Assembly: GCA_029880265.1 (NCBI GenBank)
Contig: JAOUOT010000005.1
Coordinates: 1-64,000, forward strand
Length of the DNA: 64,000 nt
Source: Spirochaetia bacterium
GTDB taxonomy: Bacteria > Spirochaetota > Leptospiria > Turneriellales > JAOUOS01
Direction of reading: 5' to 3'
Shown here: positions 53,783-63,252 of the stretch, one piece after another
Layout: the number at the start of each line of letters is the position of its first letter
Position numbering within the stretch: position 1 is the first letter of the stretch
Made by a program: the position numbers and the translations under genes
The notes under the pieces: model-generated
The model's input: only the letters and a program-made list of their open reading frames with translations
The model's database searches: none
Told to the model about the DNA's origin: nothing

Positions 53783-55329
53783 CTACAGATTATTTAAATT
53801 GATTTGAAATATTTTTTTAAGCTCGACTTCATCGGGAACTTTTATCTTTTTTAATAATGAACTTTTTTTCAGGGCTTCGTCTGTAAGAGAGCCGTTGCTT
53901 ATCAGTACGGCGCCTTTCGTTTTGTTTTCGTTAACCTTATTCATAAGATTATTTAAGAATATATCGCTTATGCGAGCGTCGTCTGACCATCTTCTAAAGG
54001 CAAATAATACTCTATAATCAGGATCGGTTTTTTTCTTTACGATAAAATCGAATCCGTCGCCTTCTGCAGATTTCATTTTCTTTGCGATTAAATAATCGTG
54101 AAAGCCGATTACTTTTTCGCAGAATCGAACATACTTTGAAGAAGGAAGGTCTGCATATTGAATAAAAAGTCTATCTATAGATAACGGCGCGTATTCTTCT
54201 TTCAGCGTTATCTTAAAATCTGTTTTATTAAAATATTTAGCGCAATCGATTGTCTCTTTTGTTTTTAGACCCAAAATATGAAACAATAAATTATCGGGAA
54301 GAAGCCTCGCAACGGTTTCTTCAAACAAGTCATTCATATTCTTTTCAATTTCCTGCGGGAGTCCAAACTCTGAATCAAACCCCGTAAACTTACCGAGCGC
54401 TTCAATATCTTTGTAAGAAGAATTTATATTTTTAATTTCCTGGTATATTTTTCGGGCCTCTTCAAAAATAATCGACTTAATTAAAGACAACATTCTATAA
54501 TATGATATTTCAATCTTAGATTTTTCAGATAATTTTTTTTCGGTTAAAAGTTTCTTAAAAAAAGAAGCGATATCTTCTATGCTTTTATTATGATAGCATA
54601 TATAAACATAAAATCTGTACAAAAGAGTTATTACGCTTTCTGACTCTGTTTTAAATATAAATTTCTCTATTTTTTCTTTTCCCTCTTCAAAATTTTCTTT
54701 TTGCGACATTATGATAAAGTATAAATTAAAATCAAAATTCTCAGGATCTTCTTCCAGTAAATTTTTTATTATATCAAAAGCTTTTTCTGTTTCTCCCGAT
54801 TCAAAAAGCGCGGTCATAAAGGCCAACTGATATTTAGCCTCTTCAATTTTTAAATGCATGCTTTTCTTTAAGAATTCTTTAGCAATGCTAAATTCTTTTT
54901 GACCAAGGGCGATAAATCCCAAGTAACTATTTGCGCCTAATCGTCAGGATCAATTTTCAATAATTCAAGATAAGCCTCGAAAGCCTTTTCAAGCTCGTCT
55001 TGCTCATAATGCAAATCTGCTATTCTGCGATAGACGTCTTTAGCTTTTATTTCGCTGTTAAATTCTCCCCTTTGAATGGCCTCGCGGTAAGATTTAACGG
55101 CGTCTTGCGGTCTTTTTAATTTTTCATAACACTTACCCATAAAATAATGCGCTTTTGTAGAAGAATTATGTTTTTTTATTTCTAAATCTAAAAGGCTTCG
55201 CGCCGTTTCATAATCTTTGGCGTTTAACGCGCTTATGGCCCTTTCGATTCGATCAGGCGCCTTTTGAATCAAAAATAACGAAAAGATTAAAACTAATATT
55301 ATAAACGGGATAAAGAAATATATTGCCAT
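53783..55329 (-). pseudogene. TPR protein with Mrr-like nuclease domain, interrupted by a frameshift
   Basis: Two adjacent frames (54937-55329 and 53783-54922) are halves of one gene. The first has an N-terminal membrane helix (3-20) and TPRs and stops after LLKIDPDD. The second continues the same TPR exactly (GANSYLGFIALGQKEFSIAK), and its only start is a mid-repeat TTG. One lost base near 54937 restores about 514 residues. After the TPR and helical region, the last 150 residues resemble the Mrr/PD-(D/E)xK nuclease fold: GDGFDFIVKK, then VLFAFRRW. The usual Q-x-K is replaced by F-R-R, so the nuclease may be inactive. Membrane anchoring would place the TPRs in the cytoplasm. Confidence 0.7.
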
Positions 55330-55407
55330 TTAATAATAAATATCGGCTTTTTCAGATAGAAAACGCTTTTTCATTGTCGTTGCCGGCCTGTTTTTTCGTA
55401 TGGACGC

Positions 55408-56700
55408 ATGTATTTTTGCTATAAAAATGATGTTCTTTTTTGGTTAGAAGCCGATCTAAACAAATTATGTTTAGAAATAGAAACTCTTTTAGAAAATAAA
55501 TATAGATACAATGGGCCGTATTATGTATATCATGCCGACATACTTAGAAAAAGACTTCAGTTGACCGCGAAGACCCTTCCTAAAAGTCGTTTTTTTTATT
55601 CAGTTAAATCATTATCAAACATACATATATTAAAAATCATAAAAGAATATGAAAATTTCGGGTTAGACGTTGTTTCAGAAGGCGAAATATTAAGAGGTAT
55701 ACTGGCAGACTTTGAAGGCAAAGACATTGTTTTTGCGGGGGTCGGCAAAAAAAGAAGCGAAATTATTTTCGGCCTTGAAAAAAATATTAAATCTTTTCAT
55801 GTAGAATCTATAGAAGAGTTAAAAAAGATTGCAGAAATTGCTTTATCATTGGGCAAAACCGCCTCAGTGGCCTTGAGAGTTAATCCGAATATTGAAGCCG
55901 ATACTCATGAATATATAAAAACAGGCTTAGACGAAAATAAGTTCGGATTATCATCGAATGAATTTACTCTGGCTCTGGAAATTATTCGCGAATCTTCGTC
56001 GCTAAACTTAAACGGACTGCAAACCCACTTAGGATCTCAAATAAAAGACTCTAAGCCTTATAAAGACGCTTTAGCTCTTCTCGTGAATTTAGCGGGTATC
56101 GTTAAAGAGAAATTATCGAAACCTGTAGATTACTTGTCGCTTGGCGGCGGATTTGGCATTGACTATGAAAGTTCGTTAAAAGATATTACGGCAAACGATT
56201 TTTCTTTAAAAGAAATAGCCGATTATGAACTTTATAAAAATTCTGAATATCAAATCGATTTTGAACCGGGAAGATTCATCTCGGGCTATTCGGGAATACT
56301 GGTTTCAAAAGTATTATATTTAAAAGAAAAGAAAGATTTTATTATAGCCGTTGTCGATTCGGGAATGACAGACCTGATAAGACCGGCCTTATATAAGGCG
56401 AAACATCCGATATTGACCGTTAAAAAAAGAAACGAAGCGAAAGCGATTTACGATATCGCCGGCCCCATTTGCGAATCAAGCGATTATCTGGCCAAAAAAA
56501 TTGAACTTACCGAATTAAAGCAAAACGACCGCTTAGCGGTGCTGCACTGCGGCGCTTACGCTTCTACAATGGGCTCAAACTATAATTCAAGACCGCTTGC
56601 TCCCGAATTTTTAATTGAAGAAGACAAGGTTATTTTAATAAGAAAACCGCAGTCGTTAGACGAAATGCTTACTCTTGAAATAAGCGCAAATAAAGCTTAG
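55408..56700 (+). CDS. lysA: diaminopimelate decarboxylase
   Basis: Converts meso-diaminopimelate to lysine, the last step of that pathway, using PLP. The 430-residue protein is of usual size. The PLP lysine is K67 in FFYSVKSLSN; the substrate-side His is in LQTHLGSQI; GGGFGIDYE is the phosphate-binding loop; EPGRFISGYSG and CGAYASTMGSNYNSRPLAPE complete the site, with the catalytic Cys in the distinctive GPICESSDYLAK. The gene is divergent from the TPR gene (78 bp) and overlaps the next convergent gene by 4 bases. Confidence 0.95.
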   Translation: MYFCYKNDVLFWLEADLNKLCLEIETLLENKYRYNGPYYVYHADILRKRLQLTAKTLPKSRFFYSVKSLSNIHILKIIKEYENFGLDVVSEGEILRGILADFEGKDIVFAGVGKKRSEIIFGLEKNIKSFHVESIEELKKIAEIALSLGKTASVALRVNPNIEADTHEYIKTGLDENKFGLSSNEFTLALEIIRESSSLNLNGLQTHLGSQIKDSKPYKDALALLVNLAGIVKEKLSKPVDYLSLGGGFGIDYESSLKDITANDFSLKEIADYELYKNSEYQIDFEPGRFISGYSGILVSKVLYLKEKKDFIIAVVDSGMTDLIRPALYKAKHPILTVKKRNEAKAIYDIAGPICESSDYLAKKIELTELKQNDRLAVLHCGAYASTMGSNYNSRPLAPEFLIEEDKVILIRKPQSLDEMLTLEISANKA

Positions 56701-57374
56701 GTTTTAGATATCTCAAGATATTCTTTTATTTTGCCAATCATAGAAACAGGTATCTTAATATCTTCGTTTTTCATGCGATCAAGATACTTTTGAAACGATA
56801 AAGCGTGTCCCGAGGTTTTGGTCAATTCAACCAGTATATCGGTAAGCCTATCTTCTATTTTATTAAATAATAACTCATTTTTCATTACGGCCCTTTCGTA
56901 GGGTCTTAGAATTTTTTTATTAACTCCCCGGCAAATTGTTCTATAAAATACAAAACGGGAAATGATATCGTCTTCAAAATCTTCTTCTTCAATGGCTTTA
57001 TTTAATTTTCGCAAATTAAGAAAATCAACCACTTCAATATCAAAAGTCTTTCCGAAAATTTCATGCAAAAGAGTATTGATTAAAAGATATTCATAAAATC
57101 TTAATTTGGAACAATTTGAATAATCGGCCTCTTCTTCATGACCGCAGTCAAGGTACATTACCAGATCGACGTCTGATTTTTTATCGGCTATTCCAAAGTT
57201 TACGGAACCCAGAAGATCAAAGGCGATGCTGTCTCCCGAAGATTGAATGATTCGCGCCACTTTAGATATTTCTTTGGTTCTTCGAAACGATTCGCGATTA
57301 ATATATTGACGAAAATAATATTTTAAACCTAAAAAATGCTGAAAAACCGGATTATCAGGAAAAGGATTTGTCAT
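56697..57374 (-). CDS. nucleotidyltransferase-fold protein
   Basis: A 225-residue soluble protein. The polymerase-beta-type nucleotidyltransferase motif is visible as GSVNFGIADKKSDVDLV (G56-S57, D68-x-D70), and a third acidic residue may be in FDIEVVDFL. The C-terminal 70 residues are helical. This fits the MNT/antitoxin-like or small-substrate transferase family; the substrate is unknown. It is the last gene of a three- or four-gene minus-strand run and overlaps the phosphoesterase gene upstream by 4 bases. Confidence 0.75.
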   Translation of the reverse strand: MTNPFPDNPVFQHFLGLKYYFRQYINRESFRRTKEISKVARIIQSSGDSIAFDLLGSVNFGIADKKSDVDLVMYLDCGHEEEADYSNCSKLRFYEYLLINTLLHEIFGKTFDIEVVDFLNLRKLNKAIEEEDFEDDIISRFVFYRTICRGVNKKILRPYERAVMKNELLFNKIEDRLTDILVELTKTSGHALSFQKYLDRMKNEDIKIPVSMIGKIKEYLEISKT

Positions 57375-58390
57375 CTTAAAAATCCGCCCGCTTTATTAAT
57401 TTCTTTCTCATTAAGGATTTTTTGTTTTAAATTTAGATTTTCATCGGCTGTGACAACGGCAATATGCTTAATTTCCCGCCCTATAAGCCGGTAATAATCA
57501 ATCTTGTTAATCAAAATTTTCTCTTTTTTTTGAATCTCTATTCTGCAAAAATATCCTCCCTGCGAATATCCCTCTACCGAATCTACGCCCCCGAAATTTG
57601 ATGGATTCAAGCAAAGCGTTTTGCCTGTTTTTAATAAGCCGCAATCTTCATGCACATGCCCCGATAAAACCAAAGAAGGATGAAAATCGTCAATATATTC
57701 TCGAAGACCGAAAGAGCCTACGCTCCCATAGCCTGAAATTTTATCAAGAGTAGCGTACGCCGGATTATGAACAAGTAGAATGTCGGGTTTTTCGCTTTTC
57801 ATAAATTCAAACGGTTCGCTGTAAAGTATATCATTTTTTCGGTATTCGTTAAAATGAACAGATAAATTTTCGGGAATGCCCGACGTAACGATGGGAGCGC
57901 CTCCGTATCCTGAAATTTTTAAGCCGTTTATTATTCTTGATTTCTTATGCAAATCAAGATCGCGCAGAGCCGTATGCTGCAAATTCATATCATAATTTCC
58001 CGGAAGGCATATTACAGGGGCCTTTGCGTATTTAACAAATAAATCATTCAGGGTTTGATATTTTTCTCTCATATTTGTAGAAGCAATCTTAAAGAGAATG
58101 TTATACTCAACCGCGTCAATTAGCGCGTCTTTATCGAAATTTTCTGATTTTTCTAAAATATCAAGAGCCGCTTGTTTTGGCGTTACGTTTAATTTATTTT
58201 TGGTTATATATGAATAAAGCCTGTCTTGAAGTTCGACAAAATTATATAGTTTTTCTTCTGTATAAAACGCTTTATAAATTAAATCTCCCGATATTAAGTA
58301 TAAATCGGCTTTTGAGTTTTGTACAATATATCTAAGCTGCTTTAAATCGTCATGTACATCGGTAAAATATAAGATTTCAAGTTGATTCAC
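57371..58390 (-). CDS. calcineurin-like metallophosphoesterase
   Basis: A 339-residue soluble hydrolase. Metal-binding motifs are D11-x-H13 in YFTDVHDD, G35-D36 in LISGDL, GNYD in CLPGNYDM, and SGHVHED near the C-terminus; a VHNPAYA motif contains another His. An insertion of about 80 residues separates the second and third motifs. The substrate is unknown; cyclic nucleotide or nucleic-acid cleavage are possible. It abuts the site-2 protease gene (no gap) and overlaps the nucleotidyltransferase gene. Confidence 0.85.
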   Translation of the reverse strand: MNQLEILYFTDVHDDLKQLRYIVQNSKADLYLISGDLIYKAFYTEEKLYNFVELQDRLYSYITKNKLNVTPKQAALDILEKSENFDKDALIDAVEYNILFKIASTNMREKYQTLNDLFVKYAKAPVICLPGNYDMNLQHTALRDLDLHKKSRIINGLKISGYGGAPIVTSGIPENLSVHFNEYRKNDILYSEPFEFMKSEKPDILLVHNPAYATLDKISGYGSVGSFGLREYIDDFHPSLVLSGHVHEDCGLLKTGKTLCLNPSNFGGVDSVEGYSQGGYFCRIEIQKKEKILINKIDYYRLIGREIKHIAVVTADENLNLKQKILNEKEINKAGGFLR

Positions 58391-59374
58391 TTAGAATACC
58401 CGATAAACTTTATCTTTAGGCAAATCTGTATTATTTTCTACTCTGAATTCGTCATCTATATGATGAGGAACGGGAGTTCTGGGCCTTATCGCTTCGTCAT
58501 GAATATAAATAGGTACCGGCATAAAACATAGCGTCAGCATCAATACGCTAAGCAGCGCCATCTTTTTTCTTTTTAAATTCAATTTTTCTATATGATGCTC
58601 ATAAATAGGAGGATGCCTGAGGCCGACCATTATATATATCATCGCCGCAAAAAAAAGCCAACCGGCAAATTCAAAAGATAAGATAAAAATTATGACCATA
58701 AAGAGAAAAGACACATTCTTTTGTCTTTTACCAAAGAATGCATATGCAATATGACCGCCGTCAAGCTGTCCTATAGGAAAAAGATTAATAGCGGTTACTA
58801 AAAACCCAACCCAACCGGCAAAAACCATGGGATGCGAAACTAAGTAATCGGTCTCAGAAAAATTCGTAAAAAGTTTCGCTAAAATATCAATAATATAAGG
58901 CGTTCCGAAATGAAATTCAGCAGACTCAGAGACGACAGGAGAATTTTCAGCCAATAATAGTCCGATAATTGTTACCGGTATTGACAACAAAAAACTCATT
59001 GCCGGGCCCCAAAATGCGATATCAAACAATGAGGCTCTATCAGGCGGAAGGGTTCGCATTCTAATATAGGCTCCTAAAGTTCCAATTTGATTTAGAAAAG
59101 GAAAGGGAATAAAATAAGGCAAAGTTACTTCTACATTATTTCTTCTGGCAAACAAGTAATGACCCATTTCATGCGAAAATAATATAATCATAACAGGAAC
59201 GCTGTATGAAAGCGAAAGCAATATTTTCTTAATTTCGTTTTCTTCATTGATAAGGGCATACTGGGTAAATGTCGCCGAAAAGAACGTGACAATGAATAAA
59301 AGAATATGATTTCTCAACGTATTAAAAGGCGTTTCTTTGAAATATATTTTTAATTCTTTTATCATTTTTTTCAT
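58391..59374 (-). CDS. site-2 (M50) intramembrane zinc metalloprotease
   Basis: A 327-residue multi-pass inner-membrane protease. The zinc site is H68-E69-M-G-H72 in ILFSHEMGHYLFA, and the second metal motif is NLFPIGQLDGGH near residue 205. The VTLPYFIPFPFLNQIGTLGA segment between them is typical of the SREBP-type S2P branch rather than RseP, and there is no PDZ domain. It may cleave membrane-bound regulators; the substrate is not identifiable. It lies 48 bp after the PgpH-type gene. Confidence 0.92.
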   Translation of the reverse strand: MKKMIKELKIYFKETPFNTLRNHILLFIVTFFSATFTQYALINEENEIKKILLSLSYSVPVMIILFSHEMGHYLFARRNNVEVTLPYFIPFPFLNQIGTLGAYIRMRTLPPDRASLFDIAFWGPAMSFLLSIPVTIIGLLLAENSPVVSESAEFHFGTPYIIDILAKLFTNFSETDYLVSHPMVFAGWVGFLVTAINLFPIGQLDGGHIAYAFFGKRQKNVSFLFMVIIFILSFEFAGWLFFAAMIYIMVGLRHPPIYEHHIEKLNLKRKKMALLSVLMLTLCFMPVPIYIHDEAIRPRTPVPHHIDDEFRVENNTDLPKDKVYRVF

Positions 59375-59422
59375 TTTACTTCTGGCGGTTTTTTATTTAT
59401 AAATTATGAGTTACTAATATTT

Positions 59423-61771
59423 TTAGACTTTTTTCTTATTTTCAGGTTTCTTTTTAAGAGTCTTCTTTTTCGCTTTATCGTTTAATTTTTTCTCTAGATT
59501 TTTTGTTTCTTTCATAGTAGGATACTTTGGTCTAACATGAAAAGAACTCATAAGCGAATCTCTAAAAATTTTCTTAATTATATTTATATCTGATAAAGTC
59601 AAAGGCGATACGTTTAATTGATCTTCATTTATCTTGTTGCTTACAATCACTTCTACAAGATCTTCAATATCTTGAAGAGTCGGGTTCGTCAAAGTTCTTG
59701 AAGCGGCCTCAAGAGAATCTGCCAGCATAACCACGGCGGTTTCTTTTGATTGAGGCTTGGGTCCCGGATACTGAAACATCTTTCTTTCAAGGGGCGCTCC
59801 ATTTTTTTTAGATTTATTTTCTTCAAGAGCCTTATGATAAAAATACTGCATTGTGCTTGTACCGTGATGTTCGGGTATAAAACATACAATCTTATCGGGC
59901 AGTCTATATTCTTTCGCTTTTTTTATACCGTCGCATACGTGATCTATGATTATTTTAGCCGATTTCTGCGCGCCCGCCTTCTTAACTTTTTTTGATTCTA
60001 CATTTAAGTGCCGGTTTTCAGAGTAAAATTCAGGGTTTTCAAGTTTGCCGATATCGTGAAATAAACACCCTACTCGCGTCAAAAGAGCATCGCCTCCTAT
60101 TGCCGAAACCACTCTTTCAGACAAATTTGCCATCATCAAAGAATGGGTATACGTTGAAGGAGCCTCAGAAGCAAGCCGTCTTAGCAAAGGATGATTGATA
60201 TCTGAAAGTTCGCGCAGTCTAAATTTTGTGGGAATATTAAAAACCGATTCATACACCGGTAAAATTCCCAACGCAAGAATAACTCCTAAAAATGAATTTG
60301 TAACGGCTATTATAATTTTTTGATTTGTTTCGTGATTTAATTGATTAGAAAGCAAATCCATACCGACAACAATAGAGACGACCGCGAAGGCGGTAATAAA
60401 AACACCTTTAAAAAACTGAGTTCGTTTATCCATTTTTTGAGCCGAATATATACTTGCCATAACCGTAACAAACGAGATTAGAATGGTTGCCGCCTCGTAT
60501 CCTGATAAAAAATAAAGATAAAACGACAGATAAACGCCTACCGACATGGTAACTCTTGCTCCGTATAAGAGGCCCGTCAAGATTGCGGCGTATCCCAAGG
60601 GTACAAATAAAGCAAAATAAATTCCGCTTTCTTGAATAACCGCCAGTCTTGATATAATAAACGAAAAAACGATAACAGAAAAAATCAAAGAATGTAAAAT
60701 AACATGAGAAGATAAACCCCTGAATTTTACTTCTGAAAATCTAAAAATATAAAAAGATATGCCTAACGCTAAAAATAGCTGAATTAATAACATTCCCGAT
60801 ATGAATTTAAAATTTGTCTTGTTTTGATGTTTATTTAAGATTTGAACCTTTTCAAACCTGTCTAAATCGACGGGGTCTCCTGCCCTAACGATAATGAGCC
60901 CCTTTTTTAAAACGCTTGTTACAGGCTTTATGGCAGATAATCTTTTTTCAAGAAGCGCTCTTGTCTCGGCTTCGCTGTATGTCAAAAAAGGTTTTCTGTA
61001 ATAAAGCTGAAGCAACCGGTGTATTACAAGCTTTTTTGCATTTTCTGAAATCATATTTTGATAAAGAGCGTCTCCTAAATTAAAAAACTCTTTATAACTT
61101 TCATAAGAAAATAAATTGTCTTTTGAAATAATTTTGTCGGCAGACCATTCTGTTTCTTTTTGTTCAGACGGCGTATTTATGGTTCGAATAATGGCGCCGT
61201 TTTTTTTTAAAACTTCTATGTTCTCGGGCATATCGCCCGTTGTAATTCCGTATGAATCAAATATTAATGTCGCGTATTTTACGGCCCATTCGGTAATATA
61301 AAGACGATTTTCAACCTTTAAAGCTTCTTCGACATCGGCTTTGGTGATGGTTTTTGTTCTCTGAATATAAGGCAGCCTCTCGACAACTTTTTCATATGGG
61401 TTCTCTGAAGAAGCGCTTTGAGCTAGAATTGAAAATTCAACCTGTACTTCATCTACCACTTTTTTAAGAACTTGATAATCTCTGAAAAATACAAATTTCT
61501 TTTCAGATTTAACGGCGTTTCGGTTTTTCTCTGTTTCTACTTCTATTTCGTATCTAATATCTTGATATACTCTTACGTCTTCCTGGGCCACGTCGCCTAG
61601 CTGATATTGAATTTTTTTCCCTAAATATGGTATTGACAACAGATATGTTATAAGAAAAAGATTTACGCCAAAAAGCACGGCTAATATTTTCTTAATCGTA
61701 CTTGAAGATCTTTCTTTATTAAAAAAGTCTTCTAAGAATCGTAAAAAGTTACGCCATTTTTCGCTTATCAT
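59423..61771 (-). CDS. pgpH: 7TM-HD family phosphohydrolase (PgpH type)
   Basis: A 782-residue membrane protein. A helix at about 30-50 leads to an extracytoplasmic 7TMR-HDED domain (50-320) with the RAGDPVDLDRFEKV repeat, then about six or seven membrane helices (325-510) and a cytoplasmic HD domain (about 535-715) with APSTYTHSLMMANL, GCLFHDIGKLENPEFY and PEHHGT. This architecture is that of PgpH, which hydrolyses c-di-AMP. A Lys-rich tail (last 25 residues) may bind nucleic acid or membrane. It is the first gene of the minus-strand run towards the nucleotidyltransferase gene. Confidence 0.9.
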   Translation of the reverse strand: MISEKWRNFLRFLEDFFNKERSSSTIKKILAVLFGVNLFLITYLLSIPYLGKKIQYQLGDVAQEDVRVYQDIRYEIEVETEKNRNAVKSEKKFVFFRDYQVLKKVVDEVQVEFSILAQSASSENPYEKVVERLPYIQRTKTITKADVEEALKVENRLYITEWAVKYATLIFDSYGITTGDMPENIEVLKKNGAIIRTINTPSEQKETEWSADKIISKDNLFSYESYKEFFNLGDALYQNMISENAKKLVIHRLLQLYYRKPFLTYSEAETRALLEKRLSAIKPVTSVLKKGLIIVRAGDPVDLDRFEKVQILNKHQNKTNFKFISGMLLIQLFLALGISFYIFRFSEVKFRGLSSHVILHSLIFSVIVFSFIISRLAVIQESGIYFALFVPLGYAAILTGLLYGARVTMSVGVYLSFYLYFLSGYEAATILISFVTVMASIYSAQKMDKRTQFFKGVFITAFAVVSIVVGMDLLSNQLNHETNQKIIIAVTNSFLGVILALGILPVYESVFNIPTKFRLRELSDINHPLLRRLASEAPSTYTHSLMMANLSERVVSAIGGDALLTRVGCLFHDIGKLENPEFYSENRHLNVESKKVKKAGAQKSAKIIIDHVCDGIKKAKEYRLPDKIVCFIPEHHGTSTMQYFYHKALEENKSKKNGAPLERKMFQYPGPKPQSKETAVVMLADSLEAASRTLTNPTLQDIEDLVEVIVSNKINEDQLNVSPLTLSDINIIKKIFRDSLMSSFHVRPKYPTMKETKNLEKKLNDKAKKKTLKKKPENKKKV

Positions 61772-62102
61772 AATTGTTTTTTATTAATTTATAAAATATA
61801 AATTATATTACGAATAATATTATAAAGATTAAAATAATTATACAATATGTTATTATTTTCTGAACCAGATCTTGATAAATTAGGTTAAAAGTCATTAACA
61901 CAATATATTGTTCCAGAATCTATTTTTCTACTAATAAGTAAATAATTTTTTATTTTTATCCGGCGAGTATTTATCGGGGAGATAGCAATTTTCAGATATT
62001 ATAGACGCGATGGACGCATACCAAAAGACCGCAAAAAACGACATAACATTCATTGACGAAGCGTATTTTACCTGAAAACTATCCCTATGAGGTACATCAA
62101 TA
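61772..62102. other. 331-bp intergenic region before tRNA-Arg
   Basis: The first 150 bases are extremely AT-rich and contain a 12-bp palindrome ACAATATATTGT (61900-61911). From 61960 onward composition is more balanced. A 21-codon frame from ATG 62010 to TGA 62075 encodes a protein-like peptide (MDAYQKTAKNDITFIDEAYF) but has no ribosome site. No promoter for the tRNA could be assigned with confidence. Confidence 0.4.
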
Positions 62103-62175
62103 GCTCCCATAGCTCAGATGGATAGAGCGGTGCCCTCCTAAGGCATGCGGCCAGGTTCGAGTCCTGGTGGGAGCG
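62103..62175 (+). tRNA. tRNA-Arg (anticodon CCT)
   Basis: Full cloverleaf: acceptor GCTCCCA/TGGGAGC, D stem GCTC/GAGC, anticodon stem GTGCC/GGCAT, loop CTCCTAA with anticodon CCT, T stem CCAGG/CCTGG with TTCGAGT loop, and discriminator G. It reads the rare AGG codon. The CCA end is not encoded. It lies 9 bases upstream of the prfA start codon on the same strand. Confidence 0.95.
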
Positions 62176-62184
62176 AAAAAATAT

Positions 62185-63249
62185 ATGAGCGATAAATTAG
62201 AAGAAAAATTAACACGATTTAAAGAAATAGAAAGCCAGTTATCTGATCCGAAGATAATTTCTGATCCGCAAAAACTATCAAAGCTTTCTCAAGAAAGAGC
62301 GAGGTCTCTGCCTTTAATAGAAGTCATTGAAAAAAGCAAGTCGGTTGAGAACCAAATAAAAGAGATATCTGACCAGTTGAAATTTGAAAAAGACGAAGAG
62401 CTAATTGAGGTTTTAGACGAAGAACTGGCGTCTTTAGAAAAAGAAAAAGAAAAATTAACCATCAAAATAGAAGAATTAATGCTGCCTAGAGACCCTGACG
62501 CGGGTAAAAATGTCTTCTTAGAAATCAGAGCGGGAACCGGAGGCGACGAGGCCGCTTTATTTTCCAAAGACTTATTTCGAATGTATTCAAGGTATTTTGA
62601 CGAAAAAGGCGTAAAATACGAAATTATTTCAATGCAAGAAACCGGCTTGCAGGGTTTTAAAGAAATCATATTATTAGTCAAAGGAGAAGAGGCCCACGAA
62701 CTAATGCATTTAGAAGCGGGCGGTCATCGCGTACAAAGAATTCCCGAAACAGAATCGGGCGGCAGAGTGCATACGTCTGCCTGCACCGTGGCGGTTATTC
62801 CCGAGGTTTCAGAAAGCGAACTCAACATAAACCAGAACGATTTAAGAATTGACGTTTTTCGATCGTCGGGGCCGGGCGGGCAAAGCGTAAACACTACCGA
62901 CTCGGCGGTAAGAATCACTCATATTCCCACAGGCATTGTCGTCTCTTGCCAGGACGAAAAATCGCAGCATAAAAACAAAGCAAAAGCTCTTAAAATTTTA
63001 AGGGCGCGTATTGCCGAACAAGAAAAGATTTCTCAAATGTCTAAATTGCATGCAGAGAAAAAAGCGCAAATAGGAACCGGAGATCGTTCCGAAAAAATTC
63101 GAACTTATAATTTCCCTCAAAATCGTATGACCGATCATAGAATAGGCTATACCTCGCATAATCTTGACAGAGTGATGGAAGGCGACATAGAAGACTTGAT
63201 AGAGGCCCTTCATGAATGGGAAAAAAAACAAAAACTTGAAAACGCCTGA
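62185..63249 (+). CDS. prfA: peptide chain release factor 1
   Basis: RF1 ends translation at UAA and UAG. The 354-residue protein has an N-terminal helical region, the GAGxGGDEAA loop (RAGTGGDEAALF), HRVQRIPETESGGRVHTSAC, and the catalytic GGQ in SSGPGGQSVNTTDSAVR. The codon-recognition P-x-T type motif lies in the TGDRSEKIRTYNFPQNR neighbourhood. ATG 62185 is chosen because a GTG at 62167 would lie inside the upstream tRNA. After tRNA processing only about 9 bases of leader remain. Confidence 0.95.
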   Translation: MSDKLEEKLTRFKEIESQLSDPKIISDPQKLSKLSQERARSLPLIEVIEKSKSVENQIKEISDQLKFEKDEELIEVLDEELASLEKEKEKLTIKIEELMLPRDPDAGKNVFLEIRAGTGGDEAALFSKDLFRMYSRYFDEKGVKYEIISMQETGLQGFKEIILLVKGEEAHELMHLEAGGHRVQRIPETESGGRVHTSACTVAVIPEVSESELNINQNDLRIDVFRSSGPGGQSVNTTDSAVRITHIPTGIVVSCQDEKSQHKNKAKALKILRARIAEQEKISQMSKLHAEKKAQIGTGDRSEKIRTYNFPQNRMTDHRIGYTSHNLDRVMEGDIEDLIEALHEWEKKQKLENA

Positions 63250-63252
63250 TAA

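Noticed and set aside
61900-61911. Palindrome ACAATATATTGT as a regulator site
   Set aside because: A 12-bp AT-only palindrome is expected by chance in such AT-rich DNA and has no clear promoter beside it.
62167-62184. GTG 62167 as the prfA start
   Set aside because: It lies inside the 3' arm of the tRNA-Arg gene; ATG 62185 gives the normal N-terminus.
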